NCBI RefSeq assembly: GCF_008831285.2
Contig: NC_045139.1
Location: 34,199,706-34,259,705, forward strand
DNA length: 60,000 bases
Direction of reading: 5' to 3'
Origin: Nymphaea colorata
Lineage: Eukaryota; Streptophyta; Magnoliopsida; Nymphaeales; Nymphaeaceae
The first letter of the stretch is position 1; each line of letters begins with the position of its first letter. A program made the position numbers and the translations under genes. The notes below the pieces were generated by a model. It searched no databases. It saw only the letters and a program-made list of their open reading frames with translations, and had not been told where the DNA came from. Positions 22,214-33,309 of this stretch are shown in pieces.

Positions 22214-22970
22214 TGTCACCAGGGTGCGGCTGGATTGGACCCGCACCCGCATCGACGCGACGCGGGTGTGGATTCGAGTGCGGATTCGGGCTAGATTCGC
22301 ACCCAAACCGCACCTGATGATGAGCACGATTTTGGGGAAAGGGAGAGGAAGAGCAAGAAGGAAAAGAGGGACGGGAGGAAAGGGGGAAACGGATGGGAGA
22401 GGGAGGAAGAGAGGTGAGGAGGGGAGGAAAGGGGGGAAACGGAAGGGAGAGGGAGGAAGAGAAGCAAATCGCCGCCTCGCTGCACCGCCGCCGCCGCCAC
22501 TGCTCTTTCCTCTACCTTCTTCATCTCTGTGTCAATGTCACATGTGGAATGAGAGATTGAGAGGGCAACTAAGAGGGAGATAGAGGAAGACGAGCAAGGG
22601 GGAACCCGTCGGGCGATTGATAGAGTTTGAGTCTGGATTTAGATCTTGATCTAATTTGACTTATCCAAAACCAAAATTGTTATAAGAATAACCGCGTTAT
22701 TGAACAACGGAGCGCTTCGCCCCGTTCCTCCGACCCCGAACCTAATCTTGTTATTAAGAAAGAAAGGAATGGAGAAAATTGTAATTTTGATTTTCATATT
22801 TAATAATTTTATGGTTTAGAGATAATTTTGTCATATATATTATTATTATAAATTAATAATATTAATAAATAGTCTTCCCGCACCACCGCACCTAAATTTT
22901 TTGAGATGTGCCGCGCCGGCACCGGCACCCGCACCAGCACCGGCACCCGCACCCCGTCCTCTAGTGACAT
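22214..22970. mobile_element. Element with GTGCGG-rich inverted ends
   Basis: Left end 'gggtgcggctggattgg' with repeated 'cgcacccgca' words. The right end (22895-22965) holds 'cggcacccgcaccagcaccg', its reverse complement in character. The interior has a long purine-rich stretch (22330-22470) that gives an artefact Arg/Gly frame, and a GC-rich CpG patch. Probably a non-autonomous DNA transposon. Target duplication not found. Confidence 0.45.
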
Positions 22971-23161
22971 AGCCGCCCTTGTGTTACGGATGCCTGGATC
23001 TGGTGCTATAAAAAGACTTTCAGGCAGATATTGAACAAAGAAGTAGAATTGCTGGTGAAAGGCTCTGCCGCTTATGATTTGGAACGTGAAGAAGTTTAAC
23101 CATTTTTTATTAAACAAAACGTACATGTGCAAGGCCAACCAACATGAAACTGATGCTGATG

Positions 23162-23192
<31 letters not shown>

Positions 23193-23924
23193 CAAACATC
23201 TGATGCTCAAATTTTATTCATATACATACACAAACATTGAGTTTGAAATGTCCAAACATTGGTTTATTCACCTACATTATGCTCCAGTATTTTTTTTTAC
23301 AGCATACATGGTTGATCCCACAAGGATTTAACCATTTCTATCGAGAAGAGGGAAGCTGGCTATGGTTTTTAGTAGAGAAAAAGCAAAACCCAATTATATA
23401 TGAAGAGCATGTAAGCGTATGGTTAATGGTTATGCATTTTCTCACTGAAGGTTGGTAGCTAATTGTCTTAAGCCAGAGGAAGCACGCGCATTACCATTCA
23501 GTCGGATCGATCAGGTAAGAAAGTTTCAATCAGATTATTATTCAAATTCAGATTTAGTATGCAGTTTCATAACCAAGTTGAAAACCGAGTCCTATATCTG
23601 ACTGCATAGAATAAATGTCCGACCTGATTACTTATAACTGTCAAATATGATCCTAGTTGGATTCTAATATGATTTCTAAAATAGGGTTCGACTCCAAGTC
23701 CGATTACATAAAGTCTAGCAAGGATTAATCACAGTGGTCTTAATTACAGATATTCTTTTAGATCATATATATTTATATAAGGGGCACTATTTTAACATTT
23801 TACATTTAGCTTTTTAAAAATATTTTTGAAAAGTTTCCGAAATTTTCTTTAAAAAAAAAAAACAATTCTGTGAAACTATATCCAGAGAAACCTCGATGTT
23901 TAAAATGCATAAACAATATATGTG
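22971..23924. repeat. Rearranged array spacer (P, S and U fragments)
   Basis: 22985-23110 matches 9590-9690. 23161-23190 is a TA tract. 23205-23270 is a truncated P segment cut before the serine-rich ORF. 23330-23460 is the end of segment S ('gaagctggctatggttttta'). 23515-23740 is segment U. No gene. Confidence 0.6.
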
Positions 23925-24413
23925 GCAAGGAGAAAAGAGCAAGCCAACGAGTTTATGTCAGTATTTTCTTTTATAATTCAAGATTCAAAAGTGCCTGTAT
24001 TACATATGTCCGAAGGGAATGCAGCAAGATAAATAAAGGAACAACTCTGTTCACTCTGACCTCTGTACTCTAGCCGGCTTCTTCCATTGGCCAAGCAATG
24101 AAACTTCATGTAACTGTAACCCATTCAAGCACAGGGCTGGAGAGAGTACAAAACCCAAGAAAAAGGAAAACAGAACTTCCTAGCTGAAGCCCTAGGGTAA
24201 GCTGTCCCATGACTGCCGAAAACCGGACCATGGAAGCCCTCTTGGAGGAACTCAAAGGATCTGGCAAAAAAGTCGAAAAACAGCCATGGCCAAGCGCCTC
24301 GGCCCGAAAAAAGATGACCAAAAGCTCTTGAACTAGCTTCCTTTTTTTGTGTATGCCTAGTCTACCACATGTATGTGTCCTGATCATGATCTTTACAGGG
24401 AAGCGGCCTCGGC
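23925..24413 (-). repeat. Truncated 3' flank of RTFL copy 3
   Basis: Only the gene-proximal half of the flank is present, starting at 'aaggagaaaagagcaagcca'. The distal half is replaced by AT-rich DNA resembling 31700-31800. Confidence 0.75.
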
Positions 24414-24557
24414 TCAGTCTTCTCCATGGATGTACCAGCACACTAACATGGTCGCACACCGGCGGAGAATATAGAGCCTAGCCTTTTGCTCCTTGACCAG
24501 CCGGCTGCAGCGCCGGGTGAAGCACCTGTGCTTTGCCGAGCTCAAACCCATTGCCAT
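24414..24557 (-). CDS. RTFL/DVL small peptide, copy 3 (47 aa)
   Basis: Intact ROTUNDIFOLIA-like/DEVIL micropeptide. Residues 17-34 are CSRLVKEQKARLYILRRC, followed by ATMLVCWYIHGED. The N-terminus starts MAMGLSSAKHRCFTRR, so Met3 is a second possible start. Leu5 is unique to this copy. It is 47 residues long like the other intact copies; family members usually run about 40-150 residues, mostly because of variable N-termini. The gene-proximal flanks are closest to those of copy 2. It is likely membrane-associated through the hydrophobic YILRRCATMLVCWYI stretch; this is inferred from the family. Confidence 0.93.
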   Translation of the reverse strand: MAMGLSSAKHRCFTRRCSRLVKEQKARLYILRRCATMLVCWYIHGED

Positions 24558-24687
24558 CGGCTTAGTCTTAATTAGAAGTAGGTAGGAAGGCCAAGATCTC
24601 TTTTCTTTCTCTGTTTCTAACCTCCTTAATTTGCAGGACTCTGGACTAGAAAGAGATGATTTGAGTGTCTCTGGTTGAGATCATCAG

Positions 24688-24727
<40 letters not shown>

Positions 24728-25345
24728 AAGGGTGAGCCCTTGCATTTTAAAGATGGTCTTATTTTAAAATTGGGTTTTTGAACTGGTTTATGGCGTGGGG
24801 AAATGAGGAATTGGAGGAAGGGAGGTGAATGGAGTCAGGTTAGGGACTTGAGCCAACGGTTGGCTGCTTGGAGAAAGAGGGTGATTGGGCCGTGTAAATA
24901 TTCCTACGGACCCCTCGGTCTTTGTTGTTTTTCATAAAACCGATGCAATTTTTTATAAATTATATGCTGTGAGGCTATTATTTTAGTTGCAGATGCTAAT
25001 GGTCGAGAGTCCCAAAGCGTCTGACCCACTCGCTTCCTTCTCCATTTGAAGTTTCCCTTTGTTTGCCTGTCCACGCGCAATGGTGAGGTCGCATGCAAAC
25101 ACACATTGGCACACATATTAAATGTATATAATTAGCTGAGTTCATAAGCTAGTCGATGCACCACGGGAATCAATGATGCCAAGGGTCAACCTTTTTTATT
25201 TGTCATTATTTTTATATTTTTTTGCATTTTTTTATCTTTTAAAACATAATATTGATGACCTGCTGACGCAAGAGCAATTTCAAATATTTCTATTTGATGC
25301 AACCAATTTGCTAAATTTCAAATGCTCGATTTGATAGGAATTCTC
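24558..25345 (-). repeat. Conserved 5' flank of RTFL copy 3
   Basis: Full marker series of the upstream flank, colinear with 20552-21330 including 'caacggttggctgct' and 'gatgcaaccaatttgctaaa'. Confidence 0.75.
24691..24725 (-). promoter_or_regulatory. TA tract, candidate TATA region of RTFL copy 3
   Basis: A 35-bp TA run, about 134 bp upstream of the ATG. It is the longest of the cluster and probably length-variable between individuals, as a microsatellite would be. Confidence 0.4.
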
Positions 25346-26640
25346 TCCGATGACCAGCAGCAGAGGCACGTTGTGGATAATTGTTCACACCACGTAAAAG
25401 AAAAAAAATTCTTATTTACAATTGGCACTTTCATTCTTTTCTACTTATTTATATATCAGTGTCCTTAAAAGTTTGAAATTTTAAGTGATAGTGTCTTTCA
25501 ACCATAAATTTCTGGTTCGGCATGATGTTATATAGAGTTGCAGAGATTGGTTCCTTACGGAGAATTAAACAGGTACATAAGAAATTATTCGAATGCTGTT
25601 CTGGAACATGTGAATAATCATAAACCATCGTTATTTGCCTTTAATTTGTTAGTAGGGGAAAGTAAGAAGATTAGGGACATTCAGCTTAGAATGAGTTGGT
25701 GCGTCCCACACAACTTATATATATGTCATAAGAGCAGATGAGACATGTTGGTAATTAAGTAAATATATATATCTTTTTTAGTCTTTTTATTTTTTTCAAT
25801 TTCAATTTTTGTCTTTACAAAAAAAAGTTTTGTTTTTCAATGTGAATTGGGTGTGTTTTCATCATTAACCATATTACACATGAAAATTTTGTGCTCGCAT
25901 ATAACCAGGTTTGCATTGTGGTTGGGAGCTGGTTTCTATTCTACCAATTTAGGCCATCCATTGTTTGTCAAAAGATTGAGATTGGATCCATGTTTGGGGG
26001 AATTTGGACGAAAGGAGGAGATGTCATTTAATCATTTGGTAAGTTCTTTGTAGGCCATATGGTGAGGGGACCAATATATTCAAGCACCTTACATAAATCT
26101 CTCTGTACCATCAAAAGTAGATTTATTATCCTAAGGGATGTTTGGCAATAGTAACACTATGCAATTATTTAATGAATCTATTCAAAGTACTTTGTTTCTT
26201 TAAAGCAGATTCATAAAACAGTAACAATGTATTACCATTGTCAAACAGCCCCTAAGAGGATAAAGGGAAATATGAAGGTTTCTACCCTCTTGTTACGTTG
26301 TATGATGAAATACTCTTCCTACTCACCTAATATATCATGAAAAAGGAGGTGTAGGACTAGTTGATGTCTTCTACCAAAAGAAAGATAACCTAATGTTTTC
26401 ATGTTTGTGCTTGTACTATAGAGATTGGGTATGGTAAGAGAGTGTTGATAAATAGAAAATGCTTGAGCAAAACTAGTCTGTGGATTTGTAAATCAAGAGG
26501 TCGACATTCCAGGCTTTGTTATGTGGTGAAATGGAAGTTGGGGGATGGAAATAGTATAAACTTTTTGAAGGATAGGCGGGAAAAGGGGATAATTCTATAG
26601 TTGTTGAGAGATGATCGAGAAAGTGATGATGATGATGATG
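25346..26640. mobile_element. MITE relic and LINE-like fragments
   Basis: 25350-25520 is a degraded relative of the MITE at 21421. 25540-25700 matches the LINE-like stretch at 21630. 26520-26580 reads GDGNSINFLKDRR, close to the LINE C-terminal GDGxSIxFWxDxW motif. A GAT trinucleotide run lies at 26621-26640. No intact ORF. Confidence 0.45.
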
Positions 26641-26940
26641 TTTATACATATTTGATATTTGTATAAGCGTAGTTATTAGCTAATGAGTTATATATGTAGA
26701 TATATAAAAGAGCCTTCACTCCTAAGCAAAAAACAAAAATGTGACTTACAGGTACTCAAGGTTTTTCCGTATACATACACAAACCTAGAGTCTGAAATGC
26801 CCCAACATTAGTTCATTGTCCTTTGATTGCTTTGAAGTGAAGGGATGGGAGGAAGATGCAGGAAAAGAGGAGATAGACATGAATGAAGTTCAGGTATATC
26901 AACTTGCCTGTGACAAGTACCGTGTGTGTAAGTGTTTGTT
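26641..26940. repeat. Array spacer repeat (segment P), third copy
   Basis: 'tttgatatttgtataagcgt' through the 'gattgctttgaagtgaaggg' block, matching 9965-10150. Confidence 0.65.
26785..26880 (-). other. Recurring serine-rich small ORF, copy 3
   Basis: A 31-codon minus-strand frame from 26880 to a TAG at 26785-26787: MSISSFPASSSHPFTSKQSK followed by DNELMLGHFRL. The frame aligns with copies 1 and 2 but stops early. Confidence 0.3.
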
Positions 26941-27894
26941 TAATATATAGGGGCGTTAGAAAATTTTGGCTAAGGAGCACCAAATAAAAAAAATTTAAAT
27001 TTGAAGGGGCACCAACATATAAATAAAAAAAAATAAATTACTAAAAAATATCAACACAAATTAATAAATTTTCTGGGTCCCATATGGAAGAGTTGTCCCA
27101 TTAGCTTGTCAAACAGGATAAGTCGATATGGTCGTTAAATAAATTCCTTTAATAAGCCAAAAATTGGCCAGCTGAAAAAGAAAAATATGCAAAAAGACGG
27201 GTAACAAAAACAAAAAACTCCAAAAAAATGTACAAAAATGGATTTTAGCAACTTATCACCTTTTCACCGTTTTATTACAATATATTTAGTTTTGCATTTT
27301 TTTCATTTTATATTTAGGTAGTTTAAAGATATTAAAAAAAACCTCGTTGTTTAAAACACAAAAATCATGTTTGTGACAACGATGTGGAACCCAATTAGAA
27401 GTTCGAAGAACTCAGAGAGGTGTCAATGAACTGGCTAAGTGTTCAGGAAGCAACATGAGACACGGCAAAAAATGAAGAAGGTTCAAGACTGGTAGGTATG
27501 GCAGGTACCGGATTAAAGATCAGATTTCAGCAAAGGGCCATCCTCAAAAAGTTAACCCTTCAAACCATGAGTTTTCCATTGGGAGCCAACATAGTTGGCG
27601 CAAGGACTGGTAGGCAACAAGTCTCATGCTGATATGCAAGTTGAGGTATAGCAGGGTAAAATGAAAAACTAATAATGCTCACACCAATATACAAGTTGAA
27701 GCATAGCAAGACAAAATAAAAAAAACTAATCCTGCTCACACCAATATAAGCATAGCAGGACAAAATAAAAAAAACTAATCCTGCTCACCCAACAATTGTG
27801 TGCAAACACAAGGTTTAGAGGATAAAAGTTGAGGAGATCATATGTGAATGGATATGAATGATCAAATGCATTACAAACTAGAGACTGTTAAACT
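26941..27894. repeat. AT-rich MITE-like DNA and spacer segments V/Y
   Basis: 26950-27080 contains a small 'ggctaaggagcacc' element also seen at 55150-55210. 27340-27440 matches 31790-31870 ('caattagaagttcgaagaa'). 27670-27785 holds a tandem duplication with 'aaactaatcctgctcacacc'. 27780-27890 is segment Y. No gene. Confidence 0.5.
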
Positions 27895-28932
27895 AGGTGC
27901 CTACTAAAACTAACACTAATTAAAGATGTAAAGAAGCAAAGCAGCATAAATAACAAGGAAATTACGCCTTTTTTTTTTCATTTTCAACAACCCCTGTCAC
28001 AAGAGGAGTTTACGTCCCTTTATATAGATTAAGAAATGGACCCTGGATCTGGGTAAATGGGAATGAAATTTGGATCCATTTGCAACATGATTTAGACTTC
28101 AGTTACGAGTACTGGTCCAAAACATCACAAAATAATCAAAATGACTATAAGCAACACTCTGGAATACAAAATTCTCCATAAGTGCTTCTGGGTCAGGAAT
28201 ATTTTAGATTTGAGCCTGCTTCTGCGTCAAGATCCCACTGCCATTTGCTTTTCTCAAAGGCAACTCAGTTGACAACTTGAAAAAGAAATGGCAGACACCA
28301 TGTATCCCTTAAGAACTTTTTACAGGAGTCCTAAACTATTAGCTATAACTGAAATATTGAAAATTTTTACTCTGCAAGCCACCAATAGTTATAAGCTAAG
28401 AAAGTAGGAAATATCATGTGTGGTTGTCATTCATATGTAAGCAAGGAGAAAAGAGCTAGCCCACAAGTTTATGTCAGCAATTTTTTCTGTATATTCAAGA
28501 TTCAAAAGTGCATGTATTACATATGTCCAAAGAGAATACACCAAGATAAATAAAGGAACAACTTTGTTTCCTCTGACCTCTGTATTCTACCCGGTCTCTT
28601 CCATTGGCAAAGCAATGAAAGTTCATGTAACTCATACCAGTATAGGCCTGGACAGAGTACAAAACCCAAAATAGGGAAGACAGAACTTTCTAGTTAGCTG
28701 AAACCCTGGTGTAAAAAAGAGCGGCCCATGACTGCCAAAACCGGACCGCAGAAGCCCGCTTGGAGGAGTTCAGATGATCCGGCAAAAACGTCGAGAAACA
28801 GTCATGATCGATCACCTCTGCCCGAAAAAGAAGATGAGCAAAAACTCTTCAACTGGCTTCACCTTTTGTGTATGCCTAGTCTACCACATGTATGTGTCAT
28901 GATCATGATCTTCACAAGGGAGCCCCCTTGGG
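27895..28932 (-). repeat. Conserved 3' flank of RTFL copy 4
   Basis: Full-length downstream flank, closest to that of copy 1 ('gatgatccggcaaaaacgtc' and 'gatcgatcacctctgcccg'). Confidence 0.8.
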
Positions 28933-29076
28933 TCAGTCATCTCCATGGATGTACCAGCGCACTAACATGGTGGCGCACTGCCGGAGAATGTAGAGCCTAG
29001 CCTTTTGCTCCTTCACCAGCCGGCTGCAGCGCCGGGTGAAACACCTGTGCTTTGCCGAGCTCGAACTCATCGCCAT
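28933..29076 (-). CDS. RTFL/DVL small peptide, copy 4 (47 aa)
   Basis: Intact ROTUNDIFOLIA-like/DEVIL micropeptide. Residues 17-34 are CSRLVKEQKARLYILRQC, followed by ATMLVRWYIHGDD. Two changes stand out: Arg40 replaces the Cys of MLVCW, and Asp46 replaces Glu. Gln33 is shared with copy 1, and so are similar flanks, suggesting that copies 1 and 4 are sister duplicates. The start is supported by an in-frame TAA six codons upstream and by A at -3 and G at +4. Arg in the hydrophobic C-terminal stretch could weaken membrane association; that is inference. The upstream region differs from its sisters, with a CA tract in place of the TA tract and a MITE inserted about 470 bp upstream. Confidence 0.91.
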   Translation of the reverse strand: MAMSSSSAKHRCFTRRCSRLVKEQKARLYILRQCATMLVRWYIHGDD

Positions 29077-30165
29077 CTTCCTTGGTAGGACTTAGTCTTA
29101 ATTAGAAGTAGAAAGGTAGGCCAAGATCTCTGCTCTCGCTCTCTCTCTCTCTGTGAGCCCCTTAATTTGCCGGACTCTGGATTAGAAAGAGATGATTTGA
29201 TTGTCTCTGATTGAGATCATCACACGCGTATGACACACACACATATGGAAGGATGAGTGCTTCCATTCAAAGATGGGCTTATTTTAAAGAAGGGTTCCTT
29301 GGAATAGTTCATGGCGTGTGGCGTGGGGAAGTACAAAGCTGGTTAGCACTAGATGTATGTTTCATATAGAAAAAAACTCGTTTGGCGCTCCTTCTGGTTT
29401 GGCTAAAAAACTGGACTTAATTGCAAAAGCATCCTCCTTCTTTTATAGTTCACGTAAGCTGCGCAGGCATAACGGCACATACAACCTGAGTCAGGTTGGG
29501 TATTGGGGCTTAGGGTTGGATCCTTTGTAGCAAGAGGGGGTGGTGGGTAGACCTGGGCATTGAGTCCTAGTCCGCTTGATGTCCAAAACTCTAGCCTCGG
29601 CCTATTGAGGTTACAACAAGAAATTAGTTTTTAAAATATAAAATATATTTTTAATAATAAAATATATAATAATAATAAAAAAATATTATTTAATAGTTAT
29701 CAACCCCGGCCGGGCGTTCAGGTCTAGTGGTGGGGGCATGTGAATTCTTGTGAAACCCCTCGGTTTTTGGTACTTTTTGTAAAACCCATGAATTTTTATA
29801 AAATATATGGAATAAAATATGTGAAACTATTATTTTAGTTGGAGGTGTTGATGGATATCCCTAAGCATGAATTTTCCCTTTGTTCACCTCTCCACGCGTA
29901 GGCGTGAAGTTGCATAAAAATGCACATAGGCACGCATACTGACAGTACATAATTGGCTGAGTTCATTAGCTGGTTGATGCACCATAGGATTCAATGATGC
30001 CAAGTCTCATCCTTTTGGAGCTCTCGTGATTTTTATATGTTTTTATAAAATTTTTATCTTGTAAAATTTAATATTAATCTCTTGCTGACGCAAGAGCAAT
30101 TTCAAATATGTCGATTTGATGCAACCAATTTGCTAAATTTCAAATACCCGATTTGATTTGAACAG
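29077..30165 (-). repeat. Conserved 5' flank of RTFL copy 4, interrupted by a MITE
   Basis: The upstream flank is colinear with other copies except that 29548-29726 is an inserted element. At 29220-29246 the TA tract of the other copies is replaced by 'cacacgcgtatgacacac' plus 'acacatatgg'. 29315-29530 also contains extra sequence absent from copy 2. Confidence 0.75.
29548..29726. mobile_element. hAT MITE with 8-bp target duplication
   Basis: A 179-bp element starting TAGACCTG and ending CAGGTCTA, flanked on both sides by GTGGTGGG (29540-29547 and 29727-29734). The uninterrupted site 'agagggtggtgggggcgtgt' is present in copies 1 and 2. Perfect 8-bp duplication plus empty paralogous sites make this a clear insertion. 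The interior is A/T-rich and non-coding. Confidence 0.88.
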
Positions 30166-31260
30166 TTTTGCAATTGCCATCCTCCTCAGGCACACACAAA
30201 TTGTCCTAGTGGCTGAGTTAGGAGCTAGAAAAATTGGTTTGATGCGCGCTCAATTATAAGTACTCATATCTATATATATGTTGAGCCCCTGAATTGTTCC
30301 ATAGAAAAGGCATTTGATAACCATGAGAAGGAGAATCATTGTATTTTAACTGGAAGGGAATTCAAGAAAACTTTGTGAATCACTGGGTCAGTTCTCCCAG
30401 CTTAACTCAAAAGCAAGTGGAGTTTTATGTTGTTTTTTGGGCAAGCGATAAAGTCTCCCGGCTCAGGTGCAGCTTCATATTTAATACTAAACAGAAACAG
30501 ATAAACTTCCCCCAGTATACATATTACAAACTCTTATCTTCCTCAGTCATAACTACAAATAGATATTAATATCCTTAAACAACTTAAGAAGTTGGTAACC
30601 AAATTAATATCTAATAACTGGCTCATCTGATGGTGGTGACTTGCAGAAAGTCCGCAAGTTGACTGCTTTATAAGTTCGAGATGTCTTATAAGTTCAAAAC
30701 TCACGTTACAATTTTCTTTTTCTTTTGCAACAAGGCTGAATCTGGTTGCCGTTTTCAATAAAAAGAAGGACGTTCATGGGGATTATATTAACCATTCGGG
30801 TGAGTGGGGTTTACCCGTTGCCTGAAAAAGCCTGAAGCCCGCACCAAGCTCCTCATCTCGCAGGGTAACTGCATCGATGCCTCAAGATATTGTTCCCACC
30901 GCGCTTTAACTTGTCCCTTGTTTGCATCACAGAGAATTGACCCTCAAAGAATTGTAGCGCAGACTGGTCGCTGCATGATGCCGTTGGACCAACATCCTTG
31001 GGATGAGATTATATTAACCAATTATATATGAAGAGCTTATTAGCTTATTGTTAATGGTTAAGGGTTTCTCAGTGAACTAATTGTCTGACTGAGGTAGAAT
31101 ATAAGTTCAACTTGATTACTTGTAACTGTCAAATATTGTTCTAATTGGATCCATGTATGATTTTACTGTAGAGTTTGAATCCAAATCCGATAGCAAAAAA
31201 TCCACTTAAATAAAAGTTCGGCAAATGTTGGATTTGAACAGAAAACATACCATTTATATC
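30166..31260. repeat. Array spacer repeat (segments S and U)
   Basis: 30325-30800 is segment S ('agaaggagaatcattgta', 'acttaagaagttggtaac'). 31080-31260 is segment U. 30880-31020 is weakly similar to 11050-11190. Confidence 0.65.
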
Positions 31261-31283
31261 CTCTGTCTAAATGGTTCATGGTT

Positions 31284-31326
<43 letters not shown>

Positions 31327-32249
31327 AGAGATGAAGACCACTTCACTTAACCTCTAGCTAGGGGTGAACACGAGCCCGAGTTCAGTCAGCTCGAGCTCGT
31401 TCGACTAATAAAACCTCGAGCTCGAGAACAGCTCAACAAAAGCAGCTTGAGCTTGATAGTTACATGTTGAGCTTGATATTAACTCAATTAAGACACGACA
31501 AACTCGGTAGTTAACATGGATTCAAATTACATGTGTACTTTTACATCATATATATTTCTTTAACAAACAATATGGTCAGCTTTAAAAAAAAAACTGCAAA
31601 AAGATTAGTCCGTTTGGAAAATACACCTTGCTAAAAAATTCCAAAAAATGAACATTTGAGGATTTTTATCGTTTGTCAACATTTATTACCATATTTTTAT
31701 TTTTGAAATTTTCACATTTTATATTTAGTTTTTTAAATATTTTTAAAAAGTTTGCCTAAATTTTTTGAAAAACAATTTTTATGAAATTATACTAGGGAAA
31801 AACCTCATCATTGATATGGAACTCAATTAGAAGTTCAAAGAATAAATTAGGACGTGTCAATCAACTTGTGGGTAAGGATGTCAATATGTCCATTTGAATT
31901 GGATATTCAATTGAGCTGTTCTGAAAACATTGGATATGAAAAAAAATTTTAACATTTGATTAAAAAATCAGATCTGATTCAGACTTAAGAAATGACATTC
32001 GAATAGATTCAGATTTGAGTTTGGATTTGGATATACAAAAATATATGATTGGATTCATCCACGGATTCATATCAGATTTATTTTTAACTAATATCTATAT
32101 CTAATGTTCTATCATTTTGATAATAGGACAAATACAGACCAAAATTCTGGTTCAGCAAATTCAGATTATGAAATTGGATTTCAGATTCGGATATCATTCT
32201 TCTTTATTCATAACAAATTTGAATTTGAATATGAATATGTGAATATCCA
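31261..32249. other. Microsatellite, hAT-like fragment and AT-rich DNA
   Basis: A GA microsatellite lies at 31285-31326. 31364-31520 is a degraded element starting 'taggggtgaacacgagcc' with 'gctcgagctcg' words. 31790-31870 matches segment V at 27340. 31880-32240 is a run of 'ggattcagatttg'-like words, which gives artefact frames. No gene. Confidence 0.45.
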
Positions 32250-32620
32250 AAAAGTGGATACAGTTAGGAGCTGCGAGGTGGAGCCGAGAGGCGACGGTGA
32301 GAGCGGTGAGGCCTCTGGTGCGACGGTGAGAAGGCACGAGTGTGGAGGAGGAGCTGCGGAGGGAAGTCGAGCGGGGTGAAATGGCCCTTCGAAACAACAA
32401 ACTCGAGCGGATGAAATTTCACCCGCTCGAAAGTCCGAGCTGCGAGCTCGGACTTTCGAGCGGGTGGAATTCCACTCACTCCCTTTTGCGTTAAACGGGG
32501 TGAATTTCACTCCGTTTGATGCATTTTTAGTCGGGCGAGTAAAATTTCACCCGCCCGTACTGTTTTTTTCTCTCCCCTCTCCTTTTACCCCGACTGTCAA
32601 ACGGGGCCTAAGTGTGGAAA
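32250..32620. mobile_element. Fold-back element with 22-bp perfect hairpin
   Basis: 32420-32441 and 32445-32466 are perfect inverted copies around a 3-bp loop. The symmetry continues imperfectly outward ('gatgaaatttcacccgc' against 'gcgggtggaattccac'). The word 'gtgaaatttcac' recurs at 32498-32560. GC-rich relative to surroundings. Likely a fold-back or TIR-derived element. Confidence 0.55.
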
Positions 32621-33309
32621 AGCTTGTAAAATGGAAAGAGATGCTTAAGTGCATTAACATGGTGCATGTTGAGGGAGACGAGAGATAAGGCAAGAGATGA
32701 AGCTCCTCACAAGGGCTGATAGCAACCTAATTAAAGATCAAATTTCTGCAAAGGGCCATATGCAAAAAGTTAGTGCTTGCCCTTGAAACCAGGGGTGGAG
32801 TTAGGATTTTTTTCAGGGGCGAACCAAACGGTCCGTGGATCGGACCAAGAAGAGCAACAGGTCGGGCCAAGAGGATCGACTGGTCGAGCCAAACTAAAAA
32901 AAATTGATTTTTTCAATATAATTTTTTTTCCTGCGCTTATCCCGACCATGGCCCAGCGCCCCACCTGAGTTTTCAATTGGGCTCTGAAGGGCTGGCATAC
33001 TAAGCAAGGGTTGGCAGGTGGAGTCTCTATTTTAAATTCTTGGGGGTTTCAACCTCATATGCTTAAGAAAGGGAGAACCGATATATAAGTTGAAGCGCAA
33101 TGGAGGCATCACCCCGAGACTTTGAAATCAGACCCATTATCTTGAGAGGATGAGGGGAAGAGTGAAGGCTTCCTCCCTTTTCTTGGGTGGTAGAATCAAA
33201 TACTCACATTGCTAACCCAACAATTGTTTGCAAATTCAAGGTTTTGAGGATAGAAGTTGAGAAGATCTGATGTAAATGGATTAAGATTATCAAATGCTCA
33301 TGCTTCAAA
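32621..33309. repeat. Spacer segment Y with a MITE insertion
   Basis: 32785-32965 is a 'caggggtggagttaggattt' MITE. The flanks match 27480-27880 ('atcaaatttctgcaaagggc', 'agaagttgagaagatctgat'). Confidence 0.5.

Noticed and set aside
22194-22583. 129-codon Arg/Gly-rich plus-strand frame
   Set aside because: Lies in a purine-rich tract inside a probable transposable element; composition explains it.
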